Shown here piece by piece: positions 6,505 to 13,603 of a stretch of DNA of 16,072 bases (positions within the stretch are counted from its first letter, which is position 1; every line of letters starts with the position of its first letter). A model generated the notes under the pieces. That model ran no database searches. It was not told the origin of the DNA and worked only from the letters and a program-made list of their open reading frames with translations. Origin of the DNA: Pseudomonadota bacterium (lineage in GTDB: Bacteria > Pseudomonadota > Alphaproteobacteria > Rhizobiales > Xanthobacteraceae); the NCBI GenBank assembly GCA_023387695.1, contig JAEWHT010000425.1:1-16072 (forward strand), read 5' to 3'. The position numbers were made by a program, and so were the translations under genes.

Positions 6505-6866
6505 CAGGCACAACAATCCTGCGAGCCCTGCGGCGCCGGCTCGCAGAGTGTGCTGTAGATCTTGCCCTCCGCACTGAAACGGAACGTGGCGCGGACACGC
6601 AGTGCGCCCGCGACGGAATATTCGAGATCGACGCCGTCCTGCGCGGGATGAAGCTCCTCCAAGCCGAAGCCCGCCGAGGAAAAAGCGTTGAGCTTCGGCC
6701 CCCAATAGGTCTCAAGCTCGTGCCGGCCGCGATACAGACGCGTGCCGTTGCAGGTGCATTCCACCTTGCCATCGTCGGTATAGAGGTCGAGCAGTGTCGC
6801 AAGGTCGCCCTTGCGGCAGGCATCAACCCAATCGACAATGAGTCCCATCTGATCGAAATCGAGCAC
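6501..6866 (-). CDS. NTF2/SnoaL-like small protein
   Basis: A predicted 121-aa soluble protein with the pattern of the nuclear transport factor 2 / SnoaL fold. It begins with the helix DQMGLIVDWVDACRKGDLATLLDLYTDDGKVEC, then GRHELETYWGPKL and beta-rich hydrophobic strands. Such proteins bind or isomerise small ligands, but the fold alone does not give a function. The C-terminus QDCCAC is cysteine-rich, which is unusual. The preferred start is GTG at 6866 with AGGA 8 nt upstream. An ATG at 6848 lacks a ribosome site, and the longer frame to 6968 would run into the SURF1 terminator. It converges with the kinase, sharing the CTAG stop. A functional link to the kinase is not shown. Confidence 0.75.
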   Translation of the reverse strand: MLDFDQMGLIVDWVDACRKGDLATLLDLYTDDGKVECTCNGTRLYRGRHELETYWGPKLNAFSSAGFGLEELHPAQDGVDLEYSVAGALRVRATFRFSAEGKIYSTLCEPAPQGSQDCCAC

Positions 6867-6924
6867 GCCAGCAATCCTGTTTGCCGCGAAAGAATTTGAG
6901 AGGCGGCTTAAGATCACCCTCGTG

Positions 6925-6954
6925 AATATGCGCTGAATAAGAAAGCCCGGACAA
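6925..6954 (-). promoter_or_regulatory. Possible promoter of the NTF2-like gene
   Basis: On the minus strand, TTGTCC (6954-6949) and CATATT (6930-6925) are separated by 18 bp, giving a start near 6918, about 50 nt before the GTG. The -35 lies inside the SURF1 terminator hairpin. Matches are moderate. Confidence 0.3.
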
Positions 6955-6976
6955 TACCGGGTTCCCACCGGGAACC
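6938..6976 (-). terminator. Tandem overlapping hairpins ending the SURF1 gene
   Basis: Directly at the SURF1 stop, GGTTCCC / GGGAACC (6960-6966 with 6970-6976, 3-nt loop) forms one hairpin. CCCGG / CCGGG (6946-6950 with 6957-6961, 6-nt loop) forms a second, followed by CTTTCTTATT. The two share bases 6960-6961, so they partly exclude each other. The second with its T-rich tail is the better terminator. Confidence 0.55.
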
Positions 6977-7737
6977 TACGGGCTCGCGCTCTGGCGTCTT
7001 CCCTTCAGCCAGACGGCAAAGGCGATGAGCACAGCGCCGGCAAGCGTGAACCAGGTGATGGCGTATTGCAGATGATCGTCCTTCAAATGCACGTCGAGCG
7101 GCCCGGGACGCGGAATGCCGTTCTCGGGCGCGGGCTGTTCGAGATCGATGTAGAACGGCGCGGGCGTGCCCCATCCCAGCGCGGTTGCAATTTCCAGATG
7201 ATCGCGCAAGAACCACAGCCGCTTGTCGCGGTTCGCCGCCGGCGTGAGCCATCCCGGTTCTTCCGGAAAGCGCAGATAGCCGGTGAGCATGACGGGCGCG
7301 CCAGTGACGAGCTTCTTCACCGCGCGATCCTCGACGCTGCGCTCCTGCATCGTGTTCTCGACGAAGCCCGCATCGATCACGACGATCTCGCCTGTGGGCA
7401 GTCGCGCCGGCAGGAACGCCCAGGTGCCGGGGCCGGAGGCATCCTTGCGCACGCCGGAGCCGGACGAATAGACCATGGCATCCGGTGAAGCCGCGTAGGT
7501 CGCGGTGAAGGTGACGCGTCGAAATTCGTCACGCGCGGGCGTCAGCGCTGCCCATTGCACCGACGGCGGCAGCGCGATGGGCGCGGCGGCCAGACGTTCC
7601 GTGAGTGCAGCAACCAGTTCGTGCTTGGCGGTGCGACGCTGCAATTGCCAGACGCCGAGCGCGACGAAAGCCGCGGTCAGCAGAAGCGTGAACAGCATGA
7701 AGCCGGCCACGGGTGGCTTGCGGGCAGTCTCGTTCAT
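6976..7737 (-). CDS. surf1: SURF1 family cytochrome oxidase biogenesis protein
   Basis: A 253-aa inner-membrane protein needed for efficient insertion of heme a into subunit I of aa3 oxidases. It has the family layout: helix 1 at about 10-30 ending in GVWQLQRR, a large periplasmic domain, and helix 2 at about 226-246 after the conserved HLQYAITWF. WLTP and FYIDLE patterns are also present. The start is ATG at 7737, which overlaps the DUF983 stop (ATGA) and has no Shine-Dalgarno of its own, so it should be translated by coupling. An upstream extension in the same frame lies inside DUF983 and was rejected. It is the last gene of the cox cluster and ends in the hairpins at 6938-6976. Confidence 0.95.
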   Translation of the reverse strand: MNETARKPPVAGFMLFTLLLTAAFVALGVWQLQRRTAKHELVAALTERLAAAPIALPPSVQWAALTPARDEFRRVTFTATYAASPDAMVYSSGSGVRKDASGPGTWAFLPARLPTGEIVVIDAGFVENTMQERSVEDRAVKKLVTGAPVMLTGYLRFPEEPGWLTPAANRDKRLWFLRDHLEIATALGWGTPAPFYIDLEQPAPENGIPRPGPLDVHLKDDHLQYAITWFTLAGAVLIAFAVWLKGRRQSASP

Positions 7738-8135
7738 TTCGCGCGGTCGACCAGCCGGCCCGGCGCCGCCTTGTGGTGGAATTGCAGCGCGATCAGCAGC
7801 GACTTCATCGCGCGTAGCGGCAGCAACGTCGTGGCGAGGATCAAAGGCAGCCACAGCACCGCATGCAGCCAGAACGGCGGCTGGTATTTCACTTCGACGA
7901 CAAGCGCGCAGCCGACCACGATCGCACCGGCCAGCATGATGATGAAGATCGCCGGGCCGTCGCCGGCATCGATGAAGGCATAGTCGAGGCCGCAGCGGTT
8001 GCAGGATGGTGCCAGCGTCAGGAAGCCCGCATAGAGCTTGCCCTCACCGCAGCGCGGACATTTGCAGGCGAGCCCGCGCAACGCGCTTTGCGTGACGGTG
8101 GGCTGGGATTGAGATGTATCGGTCGTTTCGTTCAT
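7734..8135 (-). CDS. DUF983 zinc-ribbon membrane protein
   Basis: A 133-aa protein of family DUF983, regularly found between subunit III and SURF1 genes in Alphaproteobacteria; its biochemical role is unknown. A zinc ribbon is visible as CPRCG (Cys26, Cys29) and CNRCG (Cys45, Cys48). Two membrane segments at about 62-82 and 88-108 follow. A link to oxidase assembly or metal handling is inferred from position. The start is ATG at 8135. No Shine-Dalgarno was found; a TAGACT box 8 nt upstream suggests a leaderless or near-leaderless transcript. The stop overlaps the SURF1 start by 4 nt. Confidence 0.92.
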   Translation of the reverse strand: MNETTDTSQSQPTVTQSALRGLACKCPRCGEGKLYAGFLTLAPSCNRCGLDYAFIDAGDGPAIFIIMLAGAIVVGCALVVEVKYQPPFWLHAVLWLPLILATTLLPLRAMKSLLIALQFHHKAAPGRLVDRAK

Positions 8136-8149
8136 GACACGCAAGTCTA
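8136..8149 (-). promoter_or_regulatory. Possible -10 box for a leaderless DUF983-SURF1 mRNA
   Basis: On the minus strand, TAGACT (8149-8144), preceded by TGA as in an extended -10 (TGnTATAAT), lies 8 nt before the ATG. No convincing -35 is seen at 16-18 bp. It lies just past the ctaE terminator, where a new promoter would be useful. Confidence 0.3.
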
Positions 8150-8183
8150 TCACAGTTTGAGCCGCGGCCCTTGCCGCAGGAAA

Positions 8184-8212
8184 GCAAAAGGGCGGCCCTG
8201 CGGCCGCCCTTT
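8184..8212 (-). terminator. Intrinsic terminator after ctaE
   Basis: AAAGGGCGGCC and its exact complement form an 11-bp stem with a 4-nt loop (8187-8212), followed on the minus strand by TGCTTTCC, so the T tract runs out of the stem end. It starts 21 nt after the ctaE stop and would limit transcription into DUF983-SURF1. Confidence 0.75.
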
Positions 8213-8232
8213 CCAGATCGATCTGTCGCGGC

Positions 8233-9129
8233 TCAGTGCGCGCCGTGGGCCATGGTCTCGGCGCCGTGTCCCCAAACATAGATGCACAGGAACAGGAACA
8301 GCCACACCACGTCGACGAAGTGCCAGTACCAGGCAGCGAACTCGAAGCCGAGATGCTGCGTCGGCGTGAAGTGACCGGCATAGGCACGGAACAGGCAGAC
8401 CAGCAGGAAGATGGTACCAACCAGCACGTGGAAGCCGTGGAAGCCAGTCGCCATGAAGAAGGTCGCGCCGTAGACGTTGCCGCCGAACGAGAACGCCGCG
8501 TGGCTGTACTCATAGGCCTGCACGCAGGTGAAGGTGGCGCCCAGGATGACGGTGAGGATCAGGCCGTACTTCAGGCCCTGCCGATCGCCCTCGAGCAGCG
8601 CATGATGCGCCCAGGTGACCGTGGTGCCGGAGGTGAGCAGGATCAGCGTGTTGAGCAGCGGCAGATGCCAGGGATCGAAGGTCTCGATGCCATGGGGCGG
8701 CCAGGTGCCCGGCACCGAGCAGGCGCCGGCCGCGGTGCCGAGGCCGCAACCGAACACGGCGTCACGGGTGGCGTGGACGGCATCGGCCGGGAACAGCGCG
8801 GCGTTGAAATAGGCCCAGAACCAGGCAACGAAGAACATCACCTCGGAGGCGATGAACAGGATCATGCCGTAGCGGTGATGCAGCTGCACGACGCGGGTGT
8901 GGTCGCCTTTGTACTGGGCTTCCTTGATCACGTCGCCCCACCAGCTCGCCATGGTGTAGAGCACGCCGACGGTGCCGACACCGAACACGATCGGCGCAGC
9001 GGCGTACATGTGGTGCATCCAGGAGATCGCGCCGACCGCCATGATGAAGGCCGAGACGGAGCCGACCGCCGGCCACGGAGAGGGATCGACCAGATGGTAG
9101 TCGTGATGCTTGCCTTGCGCGGTAGCCAT
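8233..9129 (-). CDS. ctaE: Cytochrome c oxidase subunit III
   Basis: A 298-aa, seven-helix membrane subunit of the aa3-type oxidase (also called CoxC). It has no redox metal and stabilises subunit I and proton uptake. Family marks include the conserved membrane Glu96 (ASEVMFFVAWFWAYFN), GHHALLEG-type helix patterns, ATGFHGFHVLVGT and the C-terminal WYWHFVDVVWLFLF. The start is ATG at 9129 with GAGGAG about 10 nt upstream. The slightly longer frame from a TTG at 9147 lies over this ribosome site and was rejected. It follows ctaG by 63 bp and is followed by a strong terminator. Confidence 0.97.
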   Translation of the reverse strand: MATAQGKHHDYHLVDPSPWPAVGSVSAFIMAVGAISWMHHMYAAAPIVFGVGTVGVLYTMASWWGDVIKEAQYKGDHTRVVQLHHRYGMILFIASEVMFFVAWFWAYFNAALFPADAVHATRDAVFGCGLGTAAGACSVPGTWPPHGIETFDPWHLPLLNTLILLTSGTTVTWAHHALLEGDRQGLKYGLILTVILGATFTCVQAYEYSHAAFSFGGNVYGATFFMATGFHGFHVLVGTIFLLVCLFRAYAGHFTPTQHLGFEFAAWYWHFVDVVWLFLFLCIYVWGHGAETMAHGAH

Positions 9130-9151
9130 TGCGGTCTGTCTCCTCAATCCC

Positions 9152-9166
9152 GTGCCTATTCGGCAC
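9152..9166 (-). other. Small hairpin between ctaG and ctaE
   Basis: GTGCC (9152-9156) and GGCAC (9162-9166) with a 5-nt loop lie in the 63-bp gap ahead of the ctaE ribosome site. It has no T tract. It may be an mRNA processing or stability element, or chance. Confidence 0.3.
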
Positions 9167-9192
9167 TTATCCCCTTATTCCAACCCTGAGCG

Positions 9193-9858
9193 TCAACCCG
9201 GCGGTTGGAGATTTCCCTTGCGTTTGTCGTCATCACCGGATGCGAGCGGCTTCACCACCGGATCCTTCACCGGATAGAACGTGTAGGACAGCGTGATGGT
9301 GCCGAGCCCGTCATTCTCGTGATCGTTCGCAATCGACGGATCGACGTAGAACACCACGGGCATCTCGCGCTTCTCGCCGGGCGCCATGGTCTGCTCGGTG
9401 AAGCAGAAGCAGTTGATCTTCTGGAAGTACGATCCGACCGTCAGCGGCGCGACATTGTAGGCGGCCTGGCCTGAGGTGGTGCGCGCGGCCTGATTGGTCA
9501 CGGTGTAAAAGATCGTCGTGACCTGGCCGATATTGACCTCGATCTCGGTCTGCTCCGGCTCGAACTTCCAGGGCAGGCCGGGCGCGACGTTCGAATCAAA
9601 CCGCACCGCGATCTTCCGCGCGATCGGACCGGTGGTGGGCGCTGACGTGGCGACCTGGGTCGTGCCGTTGAAGCCGGTGGCGCGACAGAACCAGTTGTAG
9701 AACGGCACCGCTGCGTAGGATGCGCCGACCATCAGCGCGACCACGCCGCCGCAGATCGAAGCGACCAGCACATCGCGACTCAAGCCCCCTGAACGGCCCT
9801 TCTTGGCCGTTCGGCTCTGATCCTGCGATATGGTCGACTTCTGATCCATCTCTGTCAC
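9193..9858 (-). CDS. ctaG: Cytochrome c oxidase assembly protein CtaG (Cox11 family)
   Basis: A 221-aa copper chaperone anchored in the inner membrane with its main domain in the periplasm. It delivers copper to the CuB site of subunit I. After a short cytoplasmic tail comes one helix at about 29-50, then the Cox11 domain with AVPFYNWFCRATG (Cys58) and the copper-binding pair Cys150-Phe-Cys152 in INCFCFTEQTMAPGE. The start chosen is GTG at 9858, whose GTGA overlaps the stop of the upstream 54-aa gene. An ATG at 9849, three codons later, is equally possible; neither has a strong ribosome site. The gene order ctaB, CoxF-like, ctaG, ctaE is standard for Alphaproteobacteria. Confidence 0.95.
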   Translation of the reverse strand: MTEMDQKSTISQDQSRTAKKGRSGGLSRDVLVASICGGVVALMVGASYAAVPFYNWFCRATGFNGTTQVATSAPTTGPIARKIAVRFDSNVAPGLPWKFEPEQTEIEVNIGQVTTIFYTVTNQAARTTSGQAAYNVAPLTVGSYFQKINCFCFTEQTMAPGEKREMPVVFYVDPSIANDHENDGLGTITLSYTFYPVKDPVVKPLASGDDDKRKGNLQPPG

Positions 9859-10019
9859 ATCGGGCGAACTAGAACCGCCGGCCCCTTGACCATGGTGACG
9901 GCGAAGAAAAGGATGACGAGCACGCCGAGCGCGAGCGCGATTGCGATCGAACGCTGACGACGGCTCTTCTTTTGCGCCTCGGTGAGGACGATTCCATCTG
10001 GCTCGGGTTTGTCAGCCAT
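9855..10019 (-). CDS. CoxF-like small membrane protein of the cox operon
   Basis: A 54-aa protein with a charged cytoplasmic N-terminus (about 1-23, ending KKSRRQR) and one membrane helix at about 24-43 (IAIALALGVLVILFFAVTMV). Similar tiny proteins sit between ctaB and ctaG in many alphaproteobacterial cox operons, and the name CoxF has been used in Bradyrhizobium; I assign this from memory of context, and the function is unknown. The start is ATG at 10019 with GAGG 5 nt upstream, 7 nt after the ctaB stop. Its stop overlaps the ctaG start by 4 nt (GTGA). The tight packing supports a real gene. Confidence 0.85.
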   Translation of the reverse strand: MADKPEPDGIVLTEAQKKSRRQRSIAIALALGVLVILFFAVTMVKGPAVLVRPM

Positions 10020-10026
10020 TCCTGCC

Positions 10027-10971
10027 TCATGCGCCCCAGACCATCGGAGCAAGCGCCCGGTACACGACCTCGGCCAGCAAGGTCGCGAACAGCGCGAACA
10101 GATACAGGATCGAGAAGGCAAACAGTTTTCGCGTCGCGCGCAACGACTGGCTGCGCTCGCGACGGATGTAGACGTTGATGGCGAGCACCATCATGCCGGC
10201 GCCAAGCACCAGCGAAGTAACGCCGTAGATCGCGTCGAAATAGCCGAGCGCCCAGGGCGCTGCAGCCACCGCGATCAACACGATGGTGTAGAGCAGGATC
10301 TGCAGACGCGTCGCGTCGGGGCCGGCGACGTTGGGCAGCATCGGAATGCCGGCACGCGCATAGTCGTCGGACCGGAACAGCGCCAGCGCCCAGAAGTGCG
10401 GCGGGGTCCAGAAGAAGATGATGGCGAACAGCAGCAGCGGCTCGACGTCGACCCTGCCGGTCACGGCGGCCCAGGCCACCACCGGCGGCAGCGCACCGGC
10501 GGCACCGCCGATCACGATGTTCTGCGCGGTCCAGCGCTTCAGGCCCATCGTGTAGATCACGACGTAGAAGAAGATGGTGAAGGCGAGCAGCGCGCCGGCG
10601 ATCCAGTTGACGAGAATGCCGAGCGTCATCACCGAGAAGAAGGAGAGCGTCATGCCGAACGCCATCGCCTCGGGCCGGGTGATGCGGCCACGCGGGATCG
10701 GCCGGTTCGCGGTGCGCGACATCTTGGAGTCGATGTCGCCTTCGAGCGCCATGTTGAGCGCACCGGAGGCGCCGGCGCCGACGGCGATGCAGAGCAGCGA
10801 GGTGATCGCGAGCACCCAGTGGAAGTGCCCCGGCGCCATCGCCATTCCGACCAGTGCAGTGAAGATCACGAGCGACATGACCCGCGGCTTGAGCAGCGCG
10901 AGATAGTCGCCGACCTCCGCCTCGGAGATGCGGGGATTGATGTCGATGGCGTTCTGGTCGAGGACGGACAC
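10027..10971 (-). CDS. ctaB: Protoheme IX farnesyltransferase (heme O synthase)
   Basis: A 314-aa polytopic membrane prenyltransferase of the UbiA superfamily (also called CoxE/Cox10). It adds a farnesyl group to heme b to give heme O, the precursor of heme A for this oxidase. The Asp-rich site is clear: Asn73, Asp79 and Asp81 in NMALEGDIDSKM, then RTANRPIPRGRI (86-97). The second loop PMLPNVAGPDATR is also present. Translation starts at GTG (10971); no strong Shine-Dalgarno is seen. It is separated from ctaD by 60 bp that hold an 11-bp perfect hairpin. A ctaA (heme A synthase) gene is not in the window, so the second step must be encoded elsewhere. Confidence 0.97.
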   Translation of the reverse strand: MSVLDQNAIDINPRISEAEVGDYLALLKPRVMSLVIFTALVGMAMAPGHFHWVLAITSLLCIAVGAGASGALNMALEGDIDSKMSRTANRPIPRGRITRPEAMAFGMTLSFFSVMTLGILVNWIAGALLAFTIFFYVVIYTMGLKRWTAQNIVIGGAAGALPPVVAWAAVTGRVDVEPLLLFAIIFFWTPPHFWALALFRSDDYARAGIPMLPNVAGPDATRLQILLYTIVLIAVAAAPWALGYFDAIYGVTSLVLGAGMMVLAINVYIRRERSQSLRATRKLFAFSILYLFALFATLLAEVVYRALAPMVWGA

Positions 10972-10996
10972 GAGTTCAACTCACTTCGTTATAGAG

Positions 10997-11023
10997 CCGC
11001 GGCGCCCGTCTCGGGCGCCGCGG
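10997..11023 (-). other. 11-bp hairpin between ctaD and ctaB
   Basis: CCGCGGCGCCC (10997-11007) and its exact complement (11013-11023) have a 5-nt loop and lie 8 nt past the ctaD stop. No T run follows, so it is more likely to protect the 3' end of the ctaC-ctaD mRNA or attenuate transcription than to terminate fully. Confidence 0.6.
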
Positions 11024-11031
11024 AGATTGGC

Positions 11032-12660
11032 TTACTGCACGCGGGGCAGCACTTCGAACTGGTGGAAGGGCGGCGGCGAGGACAGCGTCCACTCCAGCGT
11101 GGTGGCACCTGCACCCCACGGATTGTCGCCAGCCGGGACCTTCTTCATGAAGGCATCAAGCACGCAGTAGAGGAAGATCAGCACGCCGAAGCCGGAGATG
11201 TAGGAGCCGATCGACGAGATCAGGTTCCAGCCGGCGAAGGCATCCGGATAGTCGACATAGCGACGCGGCATGCCCGACAGGCCGAGGAAGTGCTGCGGGA
11301 AGAACACCAGGTTGACGCCAACGAAGGTGAACCAGAAGTGCGCCTTCGCGATCGACTCGTTGTACATGTAACCCGTCATCTTCGGGAACCAGTAGTACCA
11401 GCCGGCGAAGATGCCGAACACCGCACCGAGCGACAGCACGTAGTGGAAGTGCGCGACGACGTAGTAGGTCTCCTGCAGCACGCGATCGACGCCGGCATTC
11501 GCCAGCACAACGCCGGTGACGCCACCGACCGTGAACAGGAAGATGAAGCCCACCGCCCAGATCATAGGGGCGCGGAATTCAATCGAGCCGCCCCACATCG
11601 TGGCGATCCAGGAGAAGATCTTCACGCCGGTCGGAACCGCGATGACCATCGTCGCAGCCACGAAGTAGGCCTGCGTCGCCGAGGACATGCCGACCGTGTA
11701 CATGTGGTGCGCCCACACCACGAAGCCGATGCCGCCGATCGCGACCATGGCGTAGGCCATGCCGAGATAGCCGAACACGGGCTTGCGCGAGAAGGTCGAG
11801 ACGATCTGGCTGATCATGCCGAAGGCCGGCAGAATCAGGATGTACACCTCGGGGTGACCGAAGAACCAGAACAGATGCTGGAACAGCACGGGGTCGCCGC
11901 CGCCTTCGGGGTTGAAGAAGGTGGTGCCGAAATTGCGGTCGGTGAGCAGCATGGTGATCGCACCGGCGAGCACCGGCAGCGACAACAGCAGCAGGAACAC
12001 CGTCACCAGGATCGACCACACGAACAGCGGCATCTTGTGCAGGGTCATGCCCGGCGCGCGCATGTTGAAGATCGTGGTGATGAAGTTGATCGCGCCGAGG
12101 ATCGACGAGGCGCCCGCCAGATGGAGCGACAGAATCGCGAAGTCGACGGCCGGGCCGGGATGGCCTGAGGCCGACAGCGGCACATACATGGTCCAGCCGG
12201 CGCCGACGCCGTTGGCACCGGGCTCGCCCTCGACGAAGGTCGACATCAGCAGCAGGGCGAAAGAGGCCGGCAGCAGCCAGAACGAGATGTTGTTCATGCG
12301 CGGGAACGCCATGTCCGGCGCACCGATCATCAGCGGCACGAACCAGTTGCCGAAGCCGCCGATCATCGCGGGCATGACCATGAAGAAGATCATGATCAGA
12401 CCGTGCGAGGTCACGAACACGTTATAGGTGTGCGTTTCGTGGAATATCTGTACGCCCGGATACATCAACTCGGCACGGATCGCGATCGACATCGCGGCAC
12501 CGATGATGCCCGCGATGACCGCGAAGACCAGGTACATCGTGCCGATGTCCTTGTGGTTGGTCGAGTAGACGTAGCGACGCCATCCGGTCGGATGAGCGTG
12601 CTCGTGGTCGTGGTCGTGGTCTTGCGCGTGATCGCCGTGTGCCGCTGCGCTGGTTGCCAT
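11032..12660 (-). CDS. ctaD: Cytochrome c oxidase subunit I (aa3 type)
   Basis: A 542-aa, 12-helix catalytic subunit (CoxA) that reduces O2 to water and pumps protons. The heme a ligands are His86 and His406 and the heme a3 ligand is His404. CuB ligands are His269, His318 and His319, with Tyr273 in HPEVY as the cross-linked tyrosine. Asp116 marks the D channel and Lys347 the K channel, so this is an A-type proton-pumping oxidase. The start is ATG at 12660 with AGGA 7 nt upstream; a TTG two codons earlier was rejected. Unusual is the N-terminus, with seven His at positions 8-23 mixed with Asp, encoded partly by a hexanucleotide repeat. ctaC lies 88 bp upstream. Confidence 0.98.
   Translation of the reverse strand: MATSAAAHGDHAQDHDHDHEHAHPTGWRRYVYSTNHKDIGTMYLVFAVIAGIIGAAMSIAIRAELMYPGVQIFHETHTYNVFVTSHGLIMIFFMVMPAMIGGFGNWFVPLMIGAPDMAFPRMNNISFWLLPASFALLLMSTFVEGEPGANGVGAGWTMYVPLSASGHPGPAVDFAILSLHLAGASSILGAINFITTIFNMRAPGMTLHKMPLFVWSILVTVFLLLLSLPVLAGAITMLLTDRNFGTTFFNPEGGGDPVLFQHLFWFFGHPEVYILILPAFGMISQIVSTFSRKPVFGYLGMAYAMVAIGGIGFVVWAHHMYTVGMSSATQAYFVAATMVIAVPTGVKIFSWIATMWGGSIEFRAPMIWAVGFIFLFTVGGVTGVVLANAGVDRVLQETYYVVAHFHYVLSLGAVFGIFAGWYYWFPKMTGYMYNESIAKAHFWFTFVGVNLVFFPQHFLGLSGMPRRYVDYPDAFAGWNLISSIGSYISGFGVLIFLYCVLDAFMKKVPAGDNPWGAGATTLEWTLSSPPPFHQFEVLPRVQ
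12604..12621. repeat. Hexanucleotide repeat (GTGGTC)x3 in ctaD
   Basis: Three exact copies of GTGGTC on the plus strand read GACCAC on the coding strand, giving the Asp-His series within residues 14-19 of subunit I. Copy-number change would keep the frame and lengthen or shorten the His/Asp tail. Confidence 0.7.
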
Positions 12661-12687
12661 TTTCAAATCCTGCCTTGCGTCCCGTTC

Positions 12688-12704
12688 GGACCTTTGGAAG
12701 GTCC
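12688..12704 (-). other. 7-bp hairpin between ctaC and ctaD
   Basis: GGACCTT / AAGGTCC with a 3-nt loop sits in the middle of the 88-bp gap. No T run follows on the minus strand. It may be a processing or stability element separating the two coding parts of the message. Confidence 0.4.
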
Positions 12705-12748
12705 CGCCCTTTATGTCGCTTTCAGTCCCTCAAGCCGTCGCCCGGCGC

Positions 12749-13603
12749 TTACTGCGTCGGGCCGGCTGCGGAGGCGAAAGTGCTGGTGCCGCCGCTCGCA
12801 TATTTCTTCTTCGCCGATTCAACCCAGGAGGCGAACTCCTGATCGTTCACGACGCGAATCGCGATCGGCATGAAGGCGTGGTCCTTGCCACAGAGCTCCG
12901 AGCACTGGCCGTAGAACATGCCGGTCTTGGTGGCCTTGAACCAGGTCTCGTTCAGCCGCCCCGGAATGGCGTCGATCTTGACGCCGAAGGCCGGCAGCGC
13001 GAACGCGTGGATGACGTCGGCGCCGGTGACCTGAACGCGAATCACCTTGTTGACCGGCACCACCATCTCGTTGTCGACGCCGAGCAGGCGGGGCTGCTTG
13101 TCCTGGGCCATCAGCGAGTCGAACTCGAACTTGCCGTTATCAGGATAGGCATACGACCAATACCACTGCTTGCCGGTCGCCTTGATCGTCAGATCCGCCT
13201 TCGGCACGTCGAGCTCGAGGAACAGCAGGCGGAACGACGGCACCGCGATGCCGACCAGGATCAGCACCGGAACGAGCGTCCACACCACTTCGATCAGCGT
13301 GTTGTGGGTGGTCCGCGACGGCACCGGATTGGCCTTCGCGTTGAACTTCATCACCACGATCACCAGCAGCGCCAGCACGAACAGCGTGATGACGATGATC
13401 AGCACGGACAAGAAGTTGTGAAACCAGACGATATTGTCCATCACCGGGGAACCCGAGGGCTGCAGGTGCCATTCCCACGGCTCCGGCTGCCCGAGCTCGG
13501 CGAATGCCACGCCGCCCGTCGCCAACATGATGCCAGTCGCCACCAAGGCGATGGTGGCCAATCCCAGCAAATGCCGGCCCACCTGACCCTTCGACATCTT
13601 CAT
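12749..13603 (-). CDS. ctaC: Cytochrome c oxidase subunit II
   Basis: A 284-aa subunit (CoxB) that accepts electrons from cytochrome c at the periplasmic CuA centre. A signal peptide at about 1-35 (cut near VAFA|ELGQ) is followed by two helices at about 60-87 and 103-126, then the cupredoxin domain. CuA ligands are complete: His199, Cys234, Glu236, Cys238, His242 and Met245 (GQCSELCGKDHAFM). The aromatic electron-entry patch is KQWYWSYAYPD. There is no fused cytochrome c domain. The start is ATG at 13603 with AGGGGAG 8 nt upstream; a second ATG at 13597 is possible. It is the first gene of the cox cluster, so the region 13604-14050 should carry the main promoter. Confidence 0.98.
   Translation of the reverse strand: MKMSKGQVGRHLLGLATIALVATGIMLATGGVAFAELGQPEPWEWHLQPSGSPVMDNIVWFHNFLSVLIIVITLFVLALLVIVVMKFNAKANPVPSRTTHNTLIEVVWTLVPVLILVGIAVPSFRLLFLELDVPKADLTIKATGKQWYWSYAYPDNGKFEFDSLMAQDKQPRLLGVDNEMVVPVNKVIRVQVTGADVIHAFALPAFGVKIDAIPGRLNETWFKATKTGMFYGQCSELCGKDHAFMPIAIRVVNDQEFASWVESAKKKYASGGTSTFASAAGPTQ

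Noticed and set aside
6867..6968. 34-residue N-terminal extension of the NTF2-like protein
   Set aside because: It starts inside the SURF1 terminator and adds residues outside the fold. The GTG at 6866 has AGGA at the right distance.
9982..12168. 728-codon open frame on the plus strand opposite ctaB and ctaD
   Set aside because: It is rich in Arg, His, Asp and Glu with no domain pattern and lies antisense to two certain genes. Long antisense frames are expected from the third-position GC bias of such genomes.
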